DNA of 64,000 bases from Sweltsa coloradensis (GCA_024449915.1 JAMZAV010001992.1:124001-188000), one strand, 5' to 3'; counted from the first letter of the stretch, positions 22,501 through 31,873 are shown. Program-made: numbers and translations. Notes: generated from the letters alone by a model not told the origin.

Positions 22501-25246
22501 CGTCTAAATACCGCAACTTTAAAATTTTATTAGGCCTAGAACATGGGCATGTTATTGTTATCTAACTTTGAGTAACAAACGTAAAATGACGATCTATTTT
22601 GAGGTTATGTAGCTTATCGACATCGTATTAAGGTGTGTAAGCTGACGCAAATGTGGTTAAAACTTGCCTGCGAGAAATTTATTTGATAACATAATTGCAT
22701 ATAAACGTGGTTAATCGGTCTTTAATCATTGTTCAGTGATTCCAAATAATACTTGTTACTCTATAAAACATCGTAAATATCGTCGTAAATGTCACAGCGT
22801 CTCGTCTTGGCGTCTTATATTAGCAGCTTTCTCATTGGTGGATACATTCATGATGTATCGTATTATTGCTGCGAATCGATTAGTCGAACATTAGAAGGTA
22901 CGCAATTGGTGGAGAGCTGCTTCCATTTCAATTATCGAAAATATCGCAGGAAATCGATAGTCGAATGAATAATACTGCCTTACCATTGGAGGATTTTCTC
23001 GCACGCGACAGCGGCAAGTTTAAAAGTTCGGAGCAAGTTCGTAATTTTGATAAATCACGAACTCGAACTTCAAATTTCGAACTCGAACCGAACCGAACTT
23101 CAAAAAAAGTTCGGTTCGAGTTCGGAATTTCGAACGTTCGCCCATCCCTATTGTTTTGAATTTCATTTACCACATTTGAGATTCCATCTATATAGGAAAG
23201 GAACGGGCTTGAATTTTGTATTGGTATTATTATTATATATATTATATTATGTTATTGATAATATCGATTCGATAATGTCATTAACATTTTGATATTCGAT
23301 ACTGAAAAAAGTATTGATGTTCATCCCTAATATTCTTATTACTTAGGGTACCTATTCATTATTCTTTATTTCCCATTATGACACAACAAAACATCCAGCC
23401 AAAGCTAAATTTTCTCTACAATTATATTGGGTTTGCATAAGTATAACTTGCAAAATAATAATGATAATTAATATTAAGCAGCTTTGCGGAGGCTTCTTAT
23501 GGTCGTGTCAATGGATGAACGTGTGGCCTATTCCCTACATTGCCATATTCCAATAATCGTAATGGTGAGATGTTCATGGGAAAAAAAGTTTTCATTCATT
23601 TAAAAGCACATCTTAATTGAAGAGTTTTGAAGTTCCTCTGAAACTTTACGTACGTAGCAAACATTTGTTCGGTGCAGACCTAATAATCGGAAAAATGTGT
23701 ACAATTTTTGTTTTATCGGTTGTATCCACATTGTCTAATGAAGAACAATACATTTTCAAAGTGATTTCTATAATCAAAGAAAAATAGGTTACCATGAAAA
23801 TATCTTATTTTTGAGAATGGGCAAAACATTCTGCAGGGAACCAAATAACATATCGTAAAAATGTTGGTTGGTGTGCTATTGATTATGAGTGAAAAATAAT
23901 AACCAATATTGTGGCATATATTTTGCTTGCCTTGCTGCCTATATTGCAAAACCTTTTATAGCAAAATAGGTGGTATTTCAAAGAAAAATGAAACATTTCT
24001 CTAAATTAAATAATTTTGTTAGGAACAAATGTGAAATTTGTCATTCTGAACGTACTGAGAAATTTCAAAACTCAAAGGTCTGCGTTTCACAGTAGGGGAT
24101 GTATCTATAATTTGTAATCTTGTTTGCCGCAATATGTGAAATAAGGCGCAGCCTCGGTTGCAGGGTAGTACAGAGTACCGGTATATTTACTTCATTTACA
24201 CACTTTTTATAGTAGGCCTATGTTAGTAATGCATTCTGTTTATATATATATGTAGACTTTGCTACATAAATGTTATTTAGAAACATAAGTGTTACAAAAT
24301 GCTATTTTTGTTGCTATGCTATACCAAACTTTTTAGAACCACAACACATTTTTTGGAAGGCCAAACTTTTGCGACCCACCTAGCTACAATTAATAAAATA
24401 GGTAGTATGAAAATATAGTATGACCAGTTGACACCGATGAATTTCACGCGCAAGGAGTTGGAAGTTTGTTTCACAATTTGTTTTTCATTCATTTCATAGC
24501 TGAAAATCCAACTTCACAGTTGTCTGAAGATTTAAAAAGTAGCAGCACTTTCAAACTACAGACACAGTAGATATTAGGATTTTCTTAAAATACAGTCTGG
24601 GACGTAGGTATTTATTATACATAGACATACTTTCTTTAGCGTTTTAGGTTGTTGATGCTACAAAATGCTAATTTTACTGAAAATTATGTTTTTTTGATAC
24701 CAATTGAAAAGTAGTTTAGCAATGTATTCTAGCTTTTTATGTGACTATTGAATTAAAATGTTTCTTTAATTCATCATTTACCATTAGAAATGGAAGTGAC
24801 ACCCCACTATTTAGGGTTTTGGTGGAAAGGAAAGAATAGATGGTACAAAATGCTGAATGTGACAAATTTTATGCTAAATATTCAAGATTTAAATGCTAAA
24901 AATACGTATCTACCTCCAACTGTATCTCTTTGTTAATATTTTTTACTTTTTTTATTCATACTATTCTCATACACACATTTTTGGGTGTTTAAAACTTGAG
25001 TAGAAATGATTGGCTCTAGCCGAGCGAGATATTTATCAAGCGCTTGTCTTGCAGGTCGGAGACTTCCTGCTGCTTCACCTCCTGGGCCAGAACATGAACA
25101 TGGTCGTGTTCGGCGAGATCATGGACGAGCTGAGTCGCAAGCTCAACGACTACATGCACAACAACCTGCCGACGGCTCCGTCGACGCTGGAGATGTCGCC
25201 GATATATCCGCAGAAGAACAAGTTTCCCAAGGAGACGGAGACGTAA
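13365..25246 (+). CDS. inx3: Innexin 3, gap-junction channel subunit (six coding exons)
   Basis: The exons join in frame to 394 residues: 13365-13527, 14332-14546, 15336-15554, 17664-17829, 20993-21222 and 25055-25246. Innexins are four-pass membrane proteins forming gap junctions and hemichannels. Four hydrophobic segments lie at about 36-53, 116-138, 189-210 and 276-303. YYQWVPF is at 115-121 at the start of the second. Each extracellular loop has two cysteines (C60 and C75; C246 and C264). N-x-T sequons are at N108 and N231. The start MAVLGMVS, the INDGAIP motif and the APSTLEM tail (372-378) identify the Inx3 branch rather than Inx1, Inx2 or shaking-B; the length is close to the roughly 395 residues of fly Inx3. 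The start codon has G at -3 and +4. No frame break is seen. Codons are GC-rich at third positions, unlike the surrounding AT-rich DNA. Introns 3 to 5 are filled with mobile elements. Confidence 0.96.
14332..14546 (+). CDS. inx3: Innexin 3 coding exon 2 (residues 55-126)
   Basis: It follows a CCCAG acceptor and ends before the donor GTCAGT. It encodes the first extracellular loop with C60 and C75, the NxT sequon at N108, and the start of membrane segment 2 with YYQWVPF. Intron 1 is 804 bp. Confidence 0.96.
15336..15554 (+). CDS. inx3: Innexin 3 coding exon 3 (residues 127-199)
   Basis: The acceptor is CCTCTAG and the donor GTAACT; both boundaries fall between codons. It encodes the end of membrane segment 2, the cytoplasmic loop (basic and acidic clusters at about 160-170), and the CEALNFIN motif that opens membrane segment 3. 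Intron 2 is 789 bp. Confidence 0.95.
16626..17510. mobile_element. Non-autonomous hAT-like element, 885 bp, innexin intron 3
   Basis: Perfect 14-bp terminal inverted repeats, TAGGGGTGTGCGAA and its complement, are flanked by identical 8-bp target duplications GCAAAAAC (16618-16625 and 17511-17518). Subterminal regions are full of short GATTCGAAT-type repeats. The middle is GC-richer, with a CT-rich run near 16970. No transposase is evident. It lies between innexin exons 3 and 4. Confidence 0.9.
17664..17829 (+). CDS. inx3: Innexin 3 coding exon 4 (residues 200-254)
   Basis: The acceptor is GGTCAG and the donor GTGAGT. It encodes the end of membrane segment 3 and most of the second extracellular loop, including the family motif around FPRITKCTF (C246) and the N231 sequon. 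It stops one base into Gly255. Confidence 0.95.
17880..18145 (+). repeat. Dispersed repeat shared with 58140-58335
   Basis: The segment contains GCCAGAGCTCGCCTCTAGTT, then AGGGAGTAA, TTTTACGATTAGC and a GGCCCAGAC end. The same ordered words occur at 58140-58335. The family is unnamed; no terminal repeats or duplications are seen. Intron 4 of the innexin. Confidence 0.65.
18354..18724. mobile_element. Non-autonomous hAT-like element, 371 bp, innexin intron 4
   Basis: The ends TAGGGATGCAC and GTGCATCCCTA are complementary, and subterminal ATCGATTATCG words are arranged as inverted repeats. Identical 8-bp flanks ATTCTAGT (18346-18353 and 18725-18732) mark the insertion. Relatives lie at 31159-31534 and 21494-23329. 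Confidence 0.88.
18746..19373. mobile_element. Palindromic TTAA-flanked element, 628 bp
   Basis: The whole element folds back on itself. It starts TTAAGGCTATTCGACC and ends with the complement. The arms are about 300 bp, about 90% alike by eye, meeting at the loop near 19060 (around GGCGGTACAAATTGG). TTAA lies at both tips, the target site used by piggyBac and Kolobok transposases. There is no coding capacity. It starts 14 bp after the duplication that ends the hAT insertion before it. Confidence 0.82.
19730..20489 (+). mobile_element. GGATGAGCG-family element, 760 bp
   Basis: It begins ACTAGGAAAACGC with GGATGAGC about 30 bp in, and ends CTTCGCTTCGCTCGCTGCG followed by CTCATCCAA. The interior holds two tandem units of about 170 bp (19899-20070 and 20071-20240) sharing GTAGCCCCACCCGTTTGGTC and TCAGAATCGGCCCAAATGTG. 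The 3' part carries the family landmark TAAGTTCAGAG and an A-rich run. No protein is supported. Intron 4 of the innexin. Confidence 0.75.
20905..20953 (+). other. Damaged duplicate of the exon 5 splice acceptor
   Basis: A GT-rich run, then CAG at 20920-20922 and GCACCATCTAGAAGCTCGAC copy the true acceptor and first exon-5 bases at 20980-21020 (GCACCATCCAGAAACACGAC). In the duplicate, CAG has become TAG, so splicing here would stop translation three codons after the junction. It looks like a short tandem duplication that has decayed. Confidence 0.75.
20993..21222 (+). CDS. inx3: Innexin 3 coding exon 5 (residues 255-331)
   Basis: The acceptor is GTGTTCAG and the donor GTTAGT. It encodes the last loop cysteine (C264), the LNILNEKI motif, membrane segment 4 (about 276-303) and the basic start of the cytoplasmic tail. 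A damaged duplicate of its acceptor lies about 70 bp upstream. Intron 4 is 3163 bp. Confidence 0.96.
21494..23329. mobile_element. Older hAT-like element, interrupted by a second one
   Basis: The left end TAGGAATATTATCGATCG and the right end TTCATCCCTA resemble the 371-bp family at 18354. The flanks ATATTTTT (21486-21493) and ATATTCTT (23330-23337) differ at one base, as expected of an aged 8-bp duplication. Internally a GAGATTTATGTTTGG word matches the 18354 copy in reverse orientation. Without the nested element it is about 630 bp. Intron 5 of the innexin. Confidence 0.65.
21950..23150. mobile_element. Non-autonomous hAT-like element, 1201 bp, nested
   Basis: The terminal repeats TAGGGATGGGCGAAC and complement are perfect. 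Both sides carry the 8-bp duplication TTGTTTTG (21942-21949 and 23151-23158). Subterminal TTCGAACT and TTCGGTTCGAG words repeat. The centre is dense in AGGCCTAG-type words (22190-22450). No transposase frame. It is inserted in the older element 21494-23329. Confidence 0.9.
25055..25246 (+). CDS. inx3: Innexin 3 coding exon 6 (residues 332-394 and stop)
   Basis: It follows a CTTGCAG acceptor and runs to TAA at 25244-25246. It encodes the C-terminal tail, starting VGDFLLLHLLGQN and including APSTLEM, features shared with insect Inx3. Intron 5 is 3832 bp and is the largest. Confidence 0.95.
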   Translation, partial: VGDFLLLHLLGQNMNMVVFGEIMDELSRKLNDYMHNNLPTAPSTLEMSPIYPQKNKFPKETET

Positions 25247-25430
25247 CTGCGAATCTCACGCCTCTTACAATCACTAGGGCGGCACGGGCTCGACTATCGA
25301 CGATGTTTCGACATGTTGGACAATACAAATCCAAAATAATCTAAAAATATATTTTTTTAATTGGAAAAAATGTTGTGTCTAAGACCTGTAACATGGGGGA
25401 AAATAATAAACATTATATAATTATCAATTT
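25247..25430 (+). other. inx3: Innexin 3'-UTR
   Basis: The sequence after the stop becomes AT-rich from about 25320. An AATAAA at 25405-25410, about 160 bases past the stop, is the nearest polyadenylation signal, so the transcript probably ends near 25425-25440. Longer 3' ends are possible. Confidence 0.5.
25405..25410 (+). promoter_or_regulatory. Candidate polyadenylation signal AATAAA
   Basis: It is the first canonical hexamer after the innexin stop. AT-rich DNA makes chance hexamers common, so the call rests on position only. Confidence 0.5.
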
Positions 25431-28400
25431 GTGAACATTTTAACCCCCTTTTTGTATTCAAGTTCATGATAAGAAACTATATTGATTGTAAAATAAGCAA
25501 ATTATAAATACAGGTATATTTTAAAATACGAGTTCAAAAAGTGGGGAGTGGCTATTACGTATATGAAGCATGTCAATAATATTTATAATGTACGTTTTAA
25601 AATTTGATTAGTAAAATAGGGTGTGGCTATTACTTGATAGCGGCCTATGTTAGCGTAAATACGGTATTACTAATACATTTTCAATAATTATATCTGTAAA
25701 GGCTCACACGTTATAGTTTCGGAACCTAATATAATTGAAGACAAATTTTATTTTGCGGGTTATTTTGTTGCGTCGTCATAGACCACCCCTAGTGATAATA
25801 TTAGTGTTGCTTGTTGGGCAACGTCAGGGCCAGACACATTATTATTATCTTCCGGCCCAGTTGGGAAAATTGAAAATATTTCTGGTCGATTATAGGCAAT
25901 GTAAGGTTGACATGATATGGTTGTTAAAATAAATTACTATCAACCAAAATACTTGTACTATTATGCACACAGACAGACATAAACAGTACTTCTGATCTTG
26001 AGTTGAAATTTTATTCTACTAGTACCATGGTATATTTTTATCGAAATAATTATTCAAAAACTAACTTCCTTGTCGACCAAAATATAATAATGGCTGTCAA
26101 TGCTTAGATGTTTTGGCAACACAATGAGCAAGTAAATAATCTAGCCCTGGATGTAGCCAACAAGATTCCAATTGCTTCCTTACAAAAACACATTGTTAAG
26201 ACTTGATGTCATGAAATTATCTCACTTTGTTTCAATGTCTTATGAGTATGACAGACATTAGGTATCATGTCAGAACGTTCACCAAAATGTGGAACAAAAA
26301 GTGGCACTCTTCAAATTTAAAAAAAATGTTTGAGGATTACTGAACAACAGTATTTTTCAGAAAGTATTGACTGCCGTTGATATAAGATATTAAAATATAT
26401 ATTAAATTTAAAACCTTTCCTAAAGAGTTCATAATAAGACAAAATGCAAATCCTAGACTATTTGATATTGTAATTGGGCTAATTCCTGCGTTTCCAAATG
26501 GTTGCTTGTTAGTAGGTAATTCTCTCTACGTCATAACGAAAAACAGGGATACAAAGTTAGTATGCTAAACAAGACCTTGTGACAGTAATAACTAATAAAC
26601 ATAATTTCTGATGTCCAGTATTAAAAGTGGTTCAAAATTAACAGGTCAAGGTCACACTAGGTTGTCTTGACCTTGGATCTGTCCCAGTTATTATACAAGT
26701 GTCAAACAATGAATGTGCGTATCCTGCATTGACGGCTGCTATTTTGCATAGTTTAGTATTATTATACAGCCCAGGCTATGTTATGCATGTTCTATAATTA
26801 CAACATTCCAATTACGTACTAGCTTACAATGTTAATTTATATTTATATAAACCCGAGGTGAGAAGAGTATGGGAATGGTTTGGTGCAATTTAACCCATTC
26901 AGGTAGGCTCAAAAATTAATTTTTTAAATTTGTTTTTAATATCGACCTATGGGTACAAAAAGAAATTGCAAAAAATTTTTTACAACATTAATAATATATT
27001 CTTTATTTCGGGGCAATTTTTATGATTTTTTTCAAGTTTTGTACTTATTAATGTTACCCATTACCATTAGTAATTTGAAATCACACTGATTTTCTATGCT
27101 TGGCTGGAAAGTGGAAAGGCGGAGTGTTTTGCTATGAATGAGTAACTGTTATTCAAAATTGAGCATAGTAGTGGGTAGCAACTTTGAAATAAGCGAGATT
27201 GTTTCAATTTCTCTGTTTTGTTCTTGACAACCCTTTTGGATTTTGAATTGTGAATAGAATTGATACCAGCCAAGCAATTCATAATATATTAAACTTTTTT
27301 TGACCCTTAAAAGCCTACCACGGGTTGGCTATGTCGTGGTTGAACCTGAATGGGTTAATCGGGGAAAGGGGAAACGCGAGGAACAGTCCTTTAGATTGAT
27401 AAAGTGCAAATGTTATAACTTGCACGATTGTTATCGATTATCAAATTGATGCTTTTGCTTTCTCGTCTTTTTCTTTTCGCATTCATAAATGTTACCTCGA
27501 GTTTGTCACGAAATTTACGTAATACGTAATTTTCCCCCAACAGCAAGAACGGAAGGGAAAGGGAACTAACTTTGTGTAGGTGTTAATATCAGTACAGTTG
27601 TGAACATGAACAACGCTAAGAATTTAAATATAATTGACGAGTGTAATCGAGAGATCTCTCAAGTTTAACAAACCTATAGTATGTATCAATCCAACGTTGG
27701 TGCAACAAATGATAGAAAACAATTAGTTCTGCCTAGACTTTGTGATTAGTCGCAACATAAATGAGCAATTGAATGTTCATCTTTTGTTTAACACAGGAAT
27801 TCTCATATTCAGTGCAATGCACCGATCAGTTCTAGAAGAATTGATTAAACAGATCAAAAGAAAAGGTGCCCGTCCTATAGGAAAATGAAATGTATGTCTT
27901 GATGATTATAATCAAGCACTCGGATGCAATAATTTGTATGTAAAGATGGCTCAGATAATTTTTATTGTATTATATAATGGTTTTATTGCTTCAAGTTGGA
28001 TAGGCTCTAGGTTATAGAATCAATAAAACTAGTGATATTTAGCTGTTACGGATATTATTTTAAGAAGTGACTGCATTACTATTTGGATCTGCTAGTATTT
28101 TAGGTAAGGGCGGAAGATGCTATGACATCTTGTCTATAAGGCTCATTGTAATCGCTTACAAAACTATGTTTTCTGTTGTCCCATAATGTTGAGGATTCTT
28201 TCAATTTGCTGTAGTACTTTGTTTTAAGAAAATATTGTCAATAAAGGAAAATGTAAGTTTATTGTTGGTTTCATTTAGTTTATGCATAATGAGGACTAGA
28301 TAGATCCCCAAGAAAATGGAGAAAAACCTTTAGAGTAAATTTCAAATTTCAAATGTTTGTTTTAATGTCTAATATTGCGTAAGACAAAGACGAAGATTTA

Positions 28401-28620
28401 AGCAGTTGTACCAGTCTTTCCTGACATTTTGAATGCAAGCTACAGTTAGCTCGCCGATCGCAGCATCAACCGAAATCTGGGAAACCAGTTTCAACTTTCA
28501 AGTGACCAAACTGATGCAATGTACAAGTATCCACTTCTGCACAAGAAAATTTAAGTACTTTATTTATCTGAGGATTTTTAATGTGAACAAAAATGGATTT
28601 TGCCACAGTTAAATAAACCA
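25431..28620. other. AT-rich intergenic DNA, nothing recognised
   Basis: No gene, RNA or mobile element with definable ends is seen in this 3.2-kb stretch on either strand. Confidence 0.5.
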
Positions 28621-28703
28621 TGTGTATATATATATATATATATGAATATAAAGTTTTTTAAGCATAAGCCCGCTTTAAGGATATAATATATTTATATATA
28701 TAT
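28621..28703. repeat. TA-rich simple repeats
   Basis: Two (TA)n tracts (about 28625-28643 and 28686-28703) lie just left of the Penelope-like element. Similar tracts on its right (29667-29695 and 29745-29778) suggest insertion into or near a TA microsatellite. Confidence 0.75.
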
Positions 28704-28737
28704 GTGGATTGTTGTAGGTTTTCGCGGCCCGTCATAG

Positions 28738-28833
28738 GATAAAAACAAGGATCTTGGGTAAAACCGCGTCAAAAATAAGATGAACCAGGGCAGAACCTGG
28801 GCGTCCACCGACGTTTCGTCTGTACTACGTCAG
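28738..28833. repeat. Left inverted arm of the Penelope-like element
   Basis: About 96 bp starting GATAAAAACAAGGATCTTGG and ending GTACTACGTCAG is the reverse complement of 29573-29667 with only a handful of differences. Inverted partial terminal copies of this sort are typical of 5'-truncated Penelope-like insertions. Confidence 0.85.
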
Positions 28834-29346
28834 AACATCGAAACCATTTTCTCCACTGACAGAAAAATCAGCTCCTTTTTGAGAAGTGCAAAGGACTCTG
28901 TTCATCTGGAAGAAAGAGGGGTTTATGAGGTTCCCTGTGGCGACTGCGATCAAACGTACATAGGCCAAACAGGCAGACGCATAGCAGTGAGGATAAATGA
29001 ACACTCTAATGCTGTGAAAGCAGGTGACAAGAAATCAGCCCTGGCTCAACATGCTAAAGCTTACTCGCATGTGATAGATTTTGACAAAACAAAAACTATT
29101 TAGCCTGTACAACAGCTCAAGCCACCTATTATCCGTGACTCTGTGGAAATTGAGAAACGGCCGAATAACATGAACAAAAGAGATGATAGCCAGAGCCTCC
29201 CTCTTGCTTGGAAACCTGCACTCATGCCTCGAAATGTAGTCCGTAGACCTATTCAGCCAAATCCTTTAAGCACGAATAACATTTCAAAAGACAACCAATC
29301 AGGCCCTATGACAAGAAGCCGGACTAAAAAGGTTTCACTACAGTAA
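28834..29346 (+). pseudogene. Penelope-like element, C-terminal GIY-YIG endonuclease, broken
   Basis: This is the end of a Penelope-like retroelement polyprotein; the reverse transcriptase is missing. The reading frame contains EERGVYEVPCGDC, then QTYIGQTGRR and INEH, matching the GIY-YIG nuclease core (GVY, YIG, the following Arg and His). CGDC with later His residues (AQHAKAYSH) fits the Cys-Cys-His-His zinc site of this clade. An in-frame TAG at 29101-29103 interrupts it; the same frame continues through EIEKRPNN, containing the expected catalytic Glu, to TAA at about 29344. The enzyme nicks the target DNA for target-primed reverse transcription. With no reverse transcriptase and a premature stop this copy is dead, but its preservation suggests recent insertion. 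Coding starts directly at the junction with the left inverted arm. Confidence 0.88.
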
Positions 29347-29404
29347 GCTGTGCTATTCTGTTTCTCAATTGCCACCATCCGTATATATTTTTTTCGATAT
29401 AACA

Positions 29405-29482
29405 TCGCCGCCCCGCACCTTTTCACGATATGACCTCGCCGCCCCGCACCTATTTTCTATATAACCTCGCCGCCCCGCACCT
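29405..29482 (+). repeat. Three 31-bp GC-rich repeats upstream of a TATA-like box
   Basis: CGCCGCCCCGCACC recurs at 29406, 29437 and 29468 with AT-rich linkers. The units contain CCGCCC, an Sp1-like core. A related GCACCCCCGCACCTTTTCGC stands at about 487-507. Confidence 0.75.
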
Positions 29483-29493
29483 TCAGCCGAGAC

Positions 29494-29500
29494 TATATAA
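29494..29500 (+). promoter_or_regulatory. TATA-like box in the Penelope-like terminal repeat
   Basis: TATATAA lies just after the three GC-rich units and is followed by GGCGGGCGC and the right inverted arm. Promoters of Penelope-like elements sit in their terminal repeats, so this could be the element's own promoter. Inference from position only. Confidence 0.35.
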
Positions 29501-29572
29501 GGCGGGCGCTGCGTGCTTGCCAACCACTGTGACTCCAACCTCCGTAGAGTCACAGTCAACCTTGAAAATGTC

Positions 29573-29664
29573 TGACGTAGTATAGACGAAACGTCGGTGG
29601 ACGCCCAGGTTCTGCCCTGGTTCATTTTATTTTCGACGCGGTTTTACCCAAGATCCTTGTTTTT

Positions 29665-29667
<3 letters not shown>
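29573..29667. repeat. Right inverted arm of the Penelope-like element
   Basis: It is complementary to 28738-28833 at about 95% by eye. It contains GACGAAACGTC, itself a short hairpin. A (TA)n run follows immediately. Confidence 0.85.
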
Positions 29668-29698
<31 letters not shown>

Positions 29699-29907
29699 TA
29701 CTTTAGACAGAAATTAAAAAAGTGACTACACCGGGGTTTGAACCCGATATATATATATATATATATATAAATATATAAATTACCATCTCTATAACCCGAG
29801 TTGGGATATATGATTTTTAACCATGGTTTTATTAGGCCTATACTAGGCTCCACACACGTTATTTACGATGTATGAACAAACCAAGAAATAGACATAATTT
29901 AATCTGG

Positions 29908-30452
29908 TGTCTTCATAGCTCAGTTGGTAAGAGCAGGTCCCGGACAGCCAAGGTCCCGGTCAAAAGACTACCTATGGGATCGAGATGGGCGAGCCTACTC
30001 TCGTGTTTCAAGGTTGACTCCTAGTCCTGCTGGGGGTCCTAGCAGGTGATGAACCTTGTAAGACCCTACTTGTCTTTTCCTAACGTCTTCACCTGCAGCC
30101 AAGAGCTGGCAACTTTTAGTATTTTTTCCTTTTGTTTTCAGATCCCATTCACAATTAGTAGGGCAGCCTCTCTCCTTCAAATCCAGAATAAGACACGGTT
30201 ATTTTGTCACCCAAGCACCACAGTCTAGGAGGGAAGCCCCCTCACTGGTTGTGCTGTTTTGTGACTTTCCACCCTTCCTATCTCTAACCTATTCTCTTAG
30301 TATGAATGAAGAGGCACCCTGGTCCAGCAACAACATAAGAGGCAGCTTTTCTCTTGTTGCCAAGGGTCCTGGTTCGAATCCAAGGTAAGTCATGGATTTT
30401 TTGTATCCCAAGCACTAAGAGTTGGGAATGAAGCCCCCTCACTGGATGTGCT
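29908..30452 (+). repeat. tRNA-derived SINE region with a duplicated segment
   Basis: A perfect box A (TAGCTCAGTTGG) near 29917 and a perfect box B (GGTTCGAATCC) near 30371 mark tRNA-derived heads. A segment of about 50 bp with AAGCCCCCTCACTGG and TGTGCTG occurs at 30207-30258 and again at 30401-30452, so two related units probably lie in tandem. No cloverleaf can be folded in full. Confidence 0.5.
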
Positions 30453-30571
30453 GACGGTGTGTGATAACAACATGCATGCAGAATTTACTTCTTGCGTGGC
30501 CCTACCACAGGTTTGGTTATGTGTTGTAGTTTTGTTTGCATGTACATAGTTAGCTGATTTTTAGTGGCCAC

Positions 30572-30645
30572 CATCTGCCTGATGAGTTCCAGCAGGACGA
30601 AACACATCGTGGATTAAGGTTCAGTTGTCATCAGCAGGTGAAAAG
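30572..30645 (+). ncRNA. Hammerhead-ribozyme-like motif
   Basis: CTGATGAG, a short hairpin (TTCC, AGCA, GGA) and CGAAAC occur in the order and spacing of the hammerhead core, giving a stem II of about four pairs with one bulged T. Downstream TTGTC could supply the cleavage triplet, with ACA pairing TGT as a minimal stem III, but its loop of about 20 bases is long. A possible stem I (CACC..TGC with GCAGGTG) contains a bulge. Hammerheads are known in Penelope-like elements and retrozymes, and such an element lies 1 kb away. Activity is uncertain. Confidence 0.35.
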
Positions 30646-31158
30646 TTTTGTCGCCCCCAGCCCTTCAGGCTGGGCTTTATGTTCTCTTTGCTTTCCCAAC
30701 CTGTCAACCCTTCTCCAATCTTATGTTAGTGTTGTTTGAAGACTACATAACTCTTGCAGCACTATTATTCAGGAGGTGATTGTCGACTGTCTACCTAGAA
30801 GTTGGGTCATGTTGAGTCATTGGACATAAACTTAATACCTTCAAGATCTTATTGGGTCTTATTTACATAAGAAAGGTCTTACAACTTATTGGAAGATAAC
30901 TAAATAAATACGGAATTGGTTTAGTAAGCATCTACTCATTCATTCAATAAGTCCACAGAGCAGAAAAATAAAATCATTTCCAAGCATAGCCAATGACGAC
31001 GATATTATTTCCAGTGGTGCACGCAATTATCAACAGTATCGATCAATAATGCTGTCACCTTTTCCATTATTAATAGCTTGTATTTAATCGTTGAGCATAC
31101 GTAAATTGATTTATAGAAATAATTAGCAGAAAATATTCCCCTTTGTGGAATTAAAAGC
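30646..31158. other. Intergenic DNA, nothing recognised
   Basis: No gene or bounded element seen. Confidence 0.45.
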
Positions 31159-31534
31159 TGGGGATGCACAAGATAATCAATATTATCGTTTGATAATCAA
31201 TATTCAAGAACACTTAGGTAATCGATAAGGAAATATCATCAAATTGCGTGTTTTATGAAAAACCTAGTCCAAAACTCCTCATGTAATAAATGTCCCGCGC
31301 TTGTGGGCCGTCATACCACTGCTATTTGTCTTGTGTGAATAAATATTTTGATATTTTGTGACCACAGAGGCTAAAAACTATCACTATTAGAGACTGAAAA
31401 TCTTTGGGTATTGATTTTTTAGGTATCGAATCTTGATCTGTGGAAAATTCGCATGATTTTTTTGCCGTCAATATTATTCGATAATGCAGTTCTATTTCGA
31501 TTGTAGTTTTTTTATTATATCATTGTGCATCCCA
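31159..31534. mobile_element. Old copy of the 371-bp hAT-like family
   Basis: The ends TGGGGATGCACAAGATA and TATCATTGTGCATCCCA are inverted repeats close to those at 18354-18724, and the length is about the same (376 bp). ATAATCAATATT words fill the subterminal zones. The 8-bp flanks no longer match, so the copy is old or rearranged. Confidence 0.6.
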
Positions 31535-31644
31535 TTTGATAAAATTTATTACAACCCAGAAATGACAAAATCCACGGCAGCAGATTCGTTAAAGCCGTGT
31601 TCCATACATCAAGATCAATAATGCACCAGCAATCCAGAAGTTAC

Positions 31645-31718
31645 TGGCTCCGTGGTCTAGTGGTTCAGACTTCCTCCCGACAAGCGGGAGACCCGGATTC
31701 AGACCCTGGCTGAGTTGG
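31645..31718 (+). repeat. tRNA-like SINE head
   Basis: TGGTCTAGTGG is a good box A and GGATTCAGACCC a weakened box B. CTCCC and GGGAG close a 7-base anticodon-like loop, as in tRNA-Asp relatives. The position before the putative anticodon is not T and the acceptor stem does not pair, so a real tRNA gene is unlikely. Confidence 0.45.
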
Positions 31719-31762
31719 ACTTTTTACCTCTCAATTTGATTAATCAGGAATCACTGCCACAG

Positions 31763-31873
31763 GTATTATTTAATACAATCCAGAAATTAAAAAAGTCCGC
31801 CCCGACCGGGACTCGAACCACGGATCTCCCACATTCCAGGTGAGCGTCTTAACCCCTAGACCACCAGAACGGG
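31763..31873 (-). repeat. tRNA-derived SINE, minus strand
   Basis: On the minus strand there are GGTGGTCTAGGGGTTAAGAC (box A), GTGGTTCGAGTCCCGGTC (box B), then GGGGCGGAC, an A/T-rich link and TTTCTGGATTGTA as body or tail. The tail recurs on the plus strand at 31934-31978, forming an inverted pair. Confidence 0.6.

Noticed and set aside
29573..29667. Hammerhead ribozyme in the Penelope-like arms (CTGACGTAG ... GACGAAACGTC)
   Set aside because: The first invariant box is not intact and no stem II fits; GACGAAACGTC alone is a simple hairpin.
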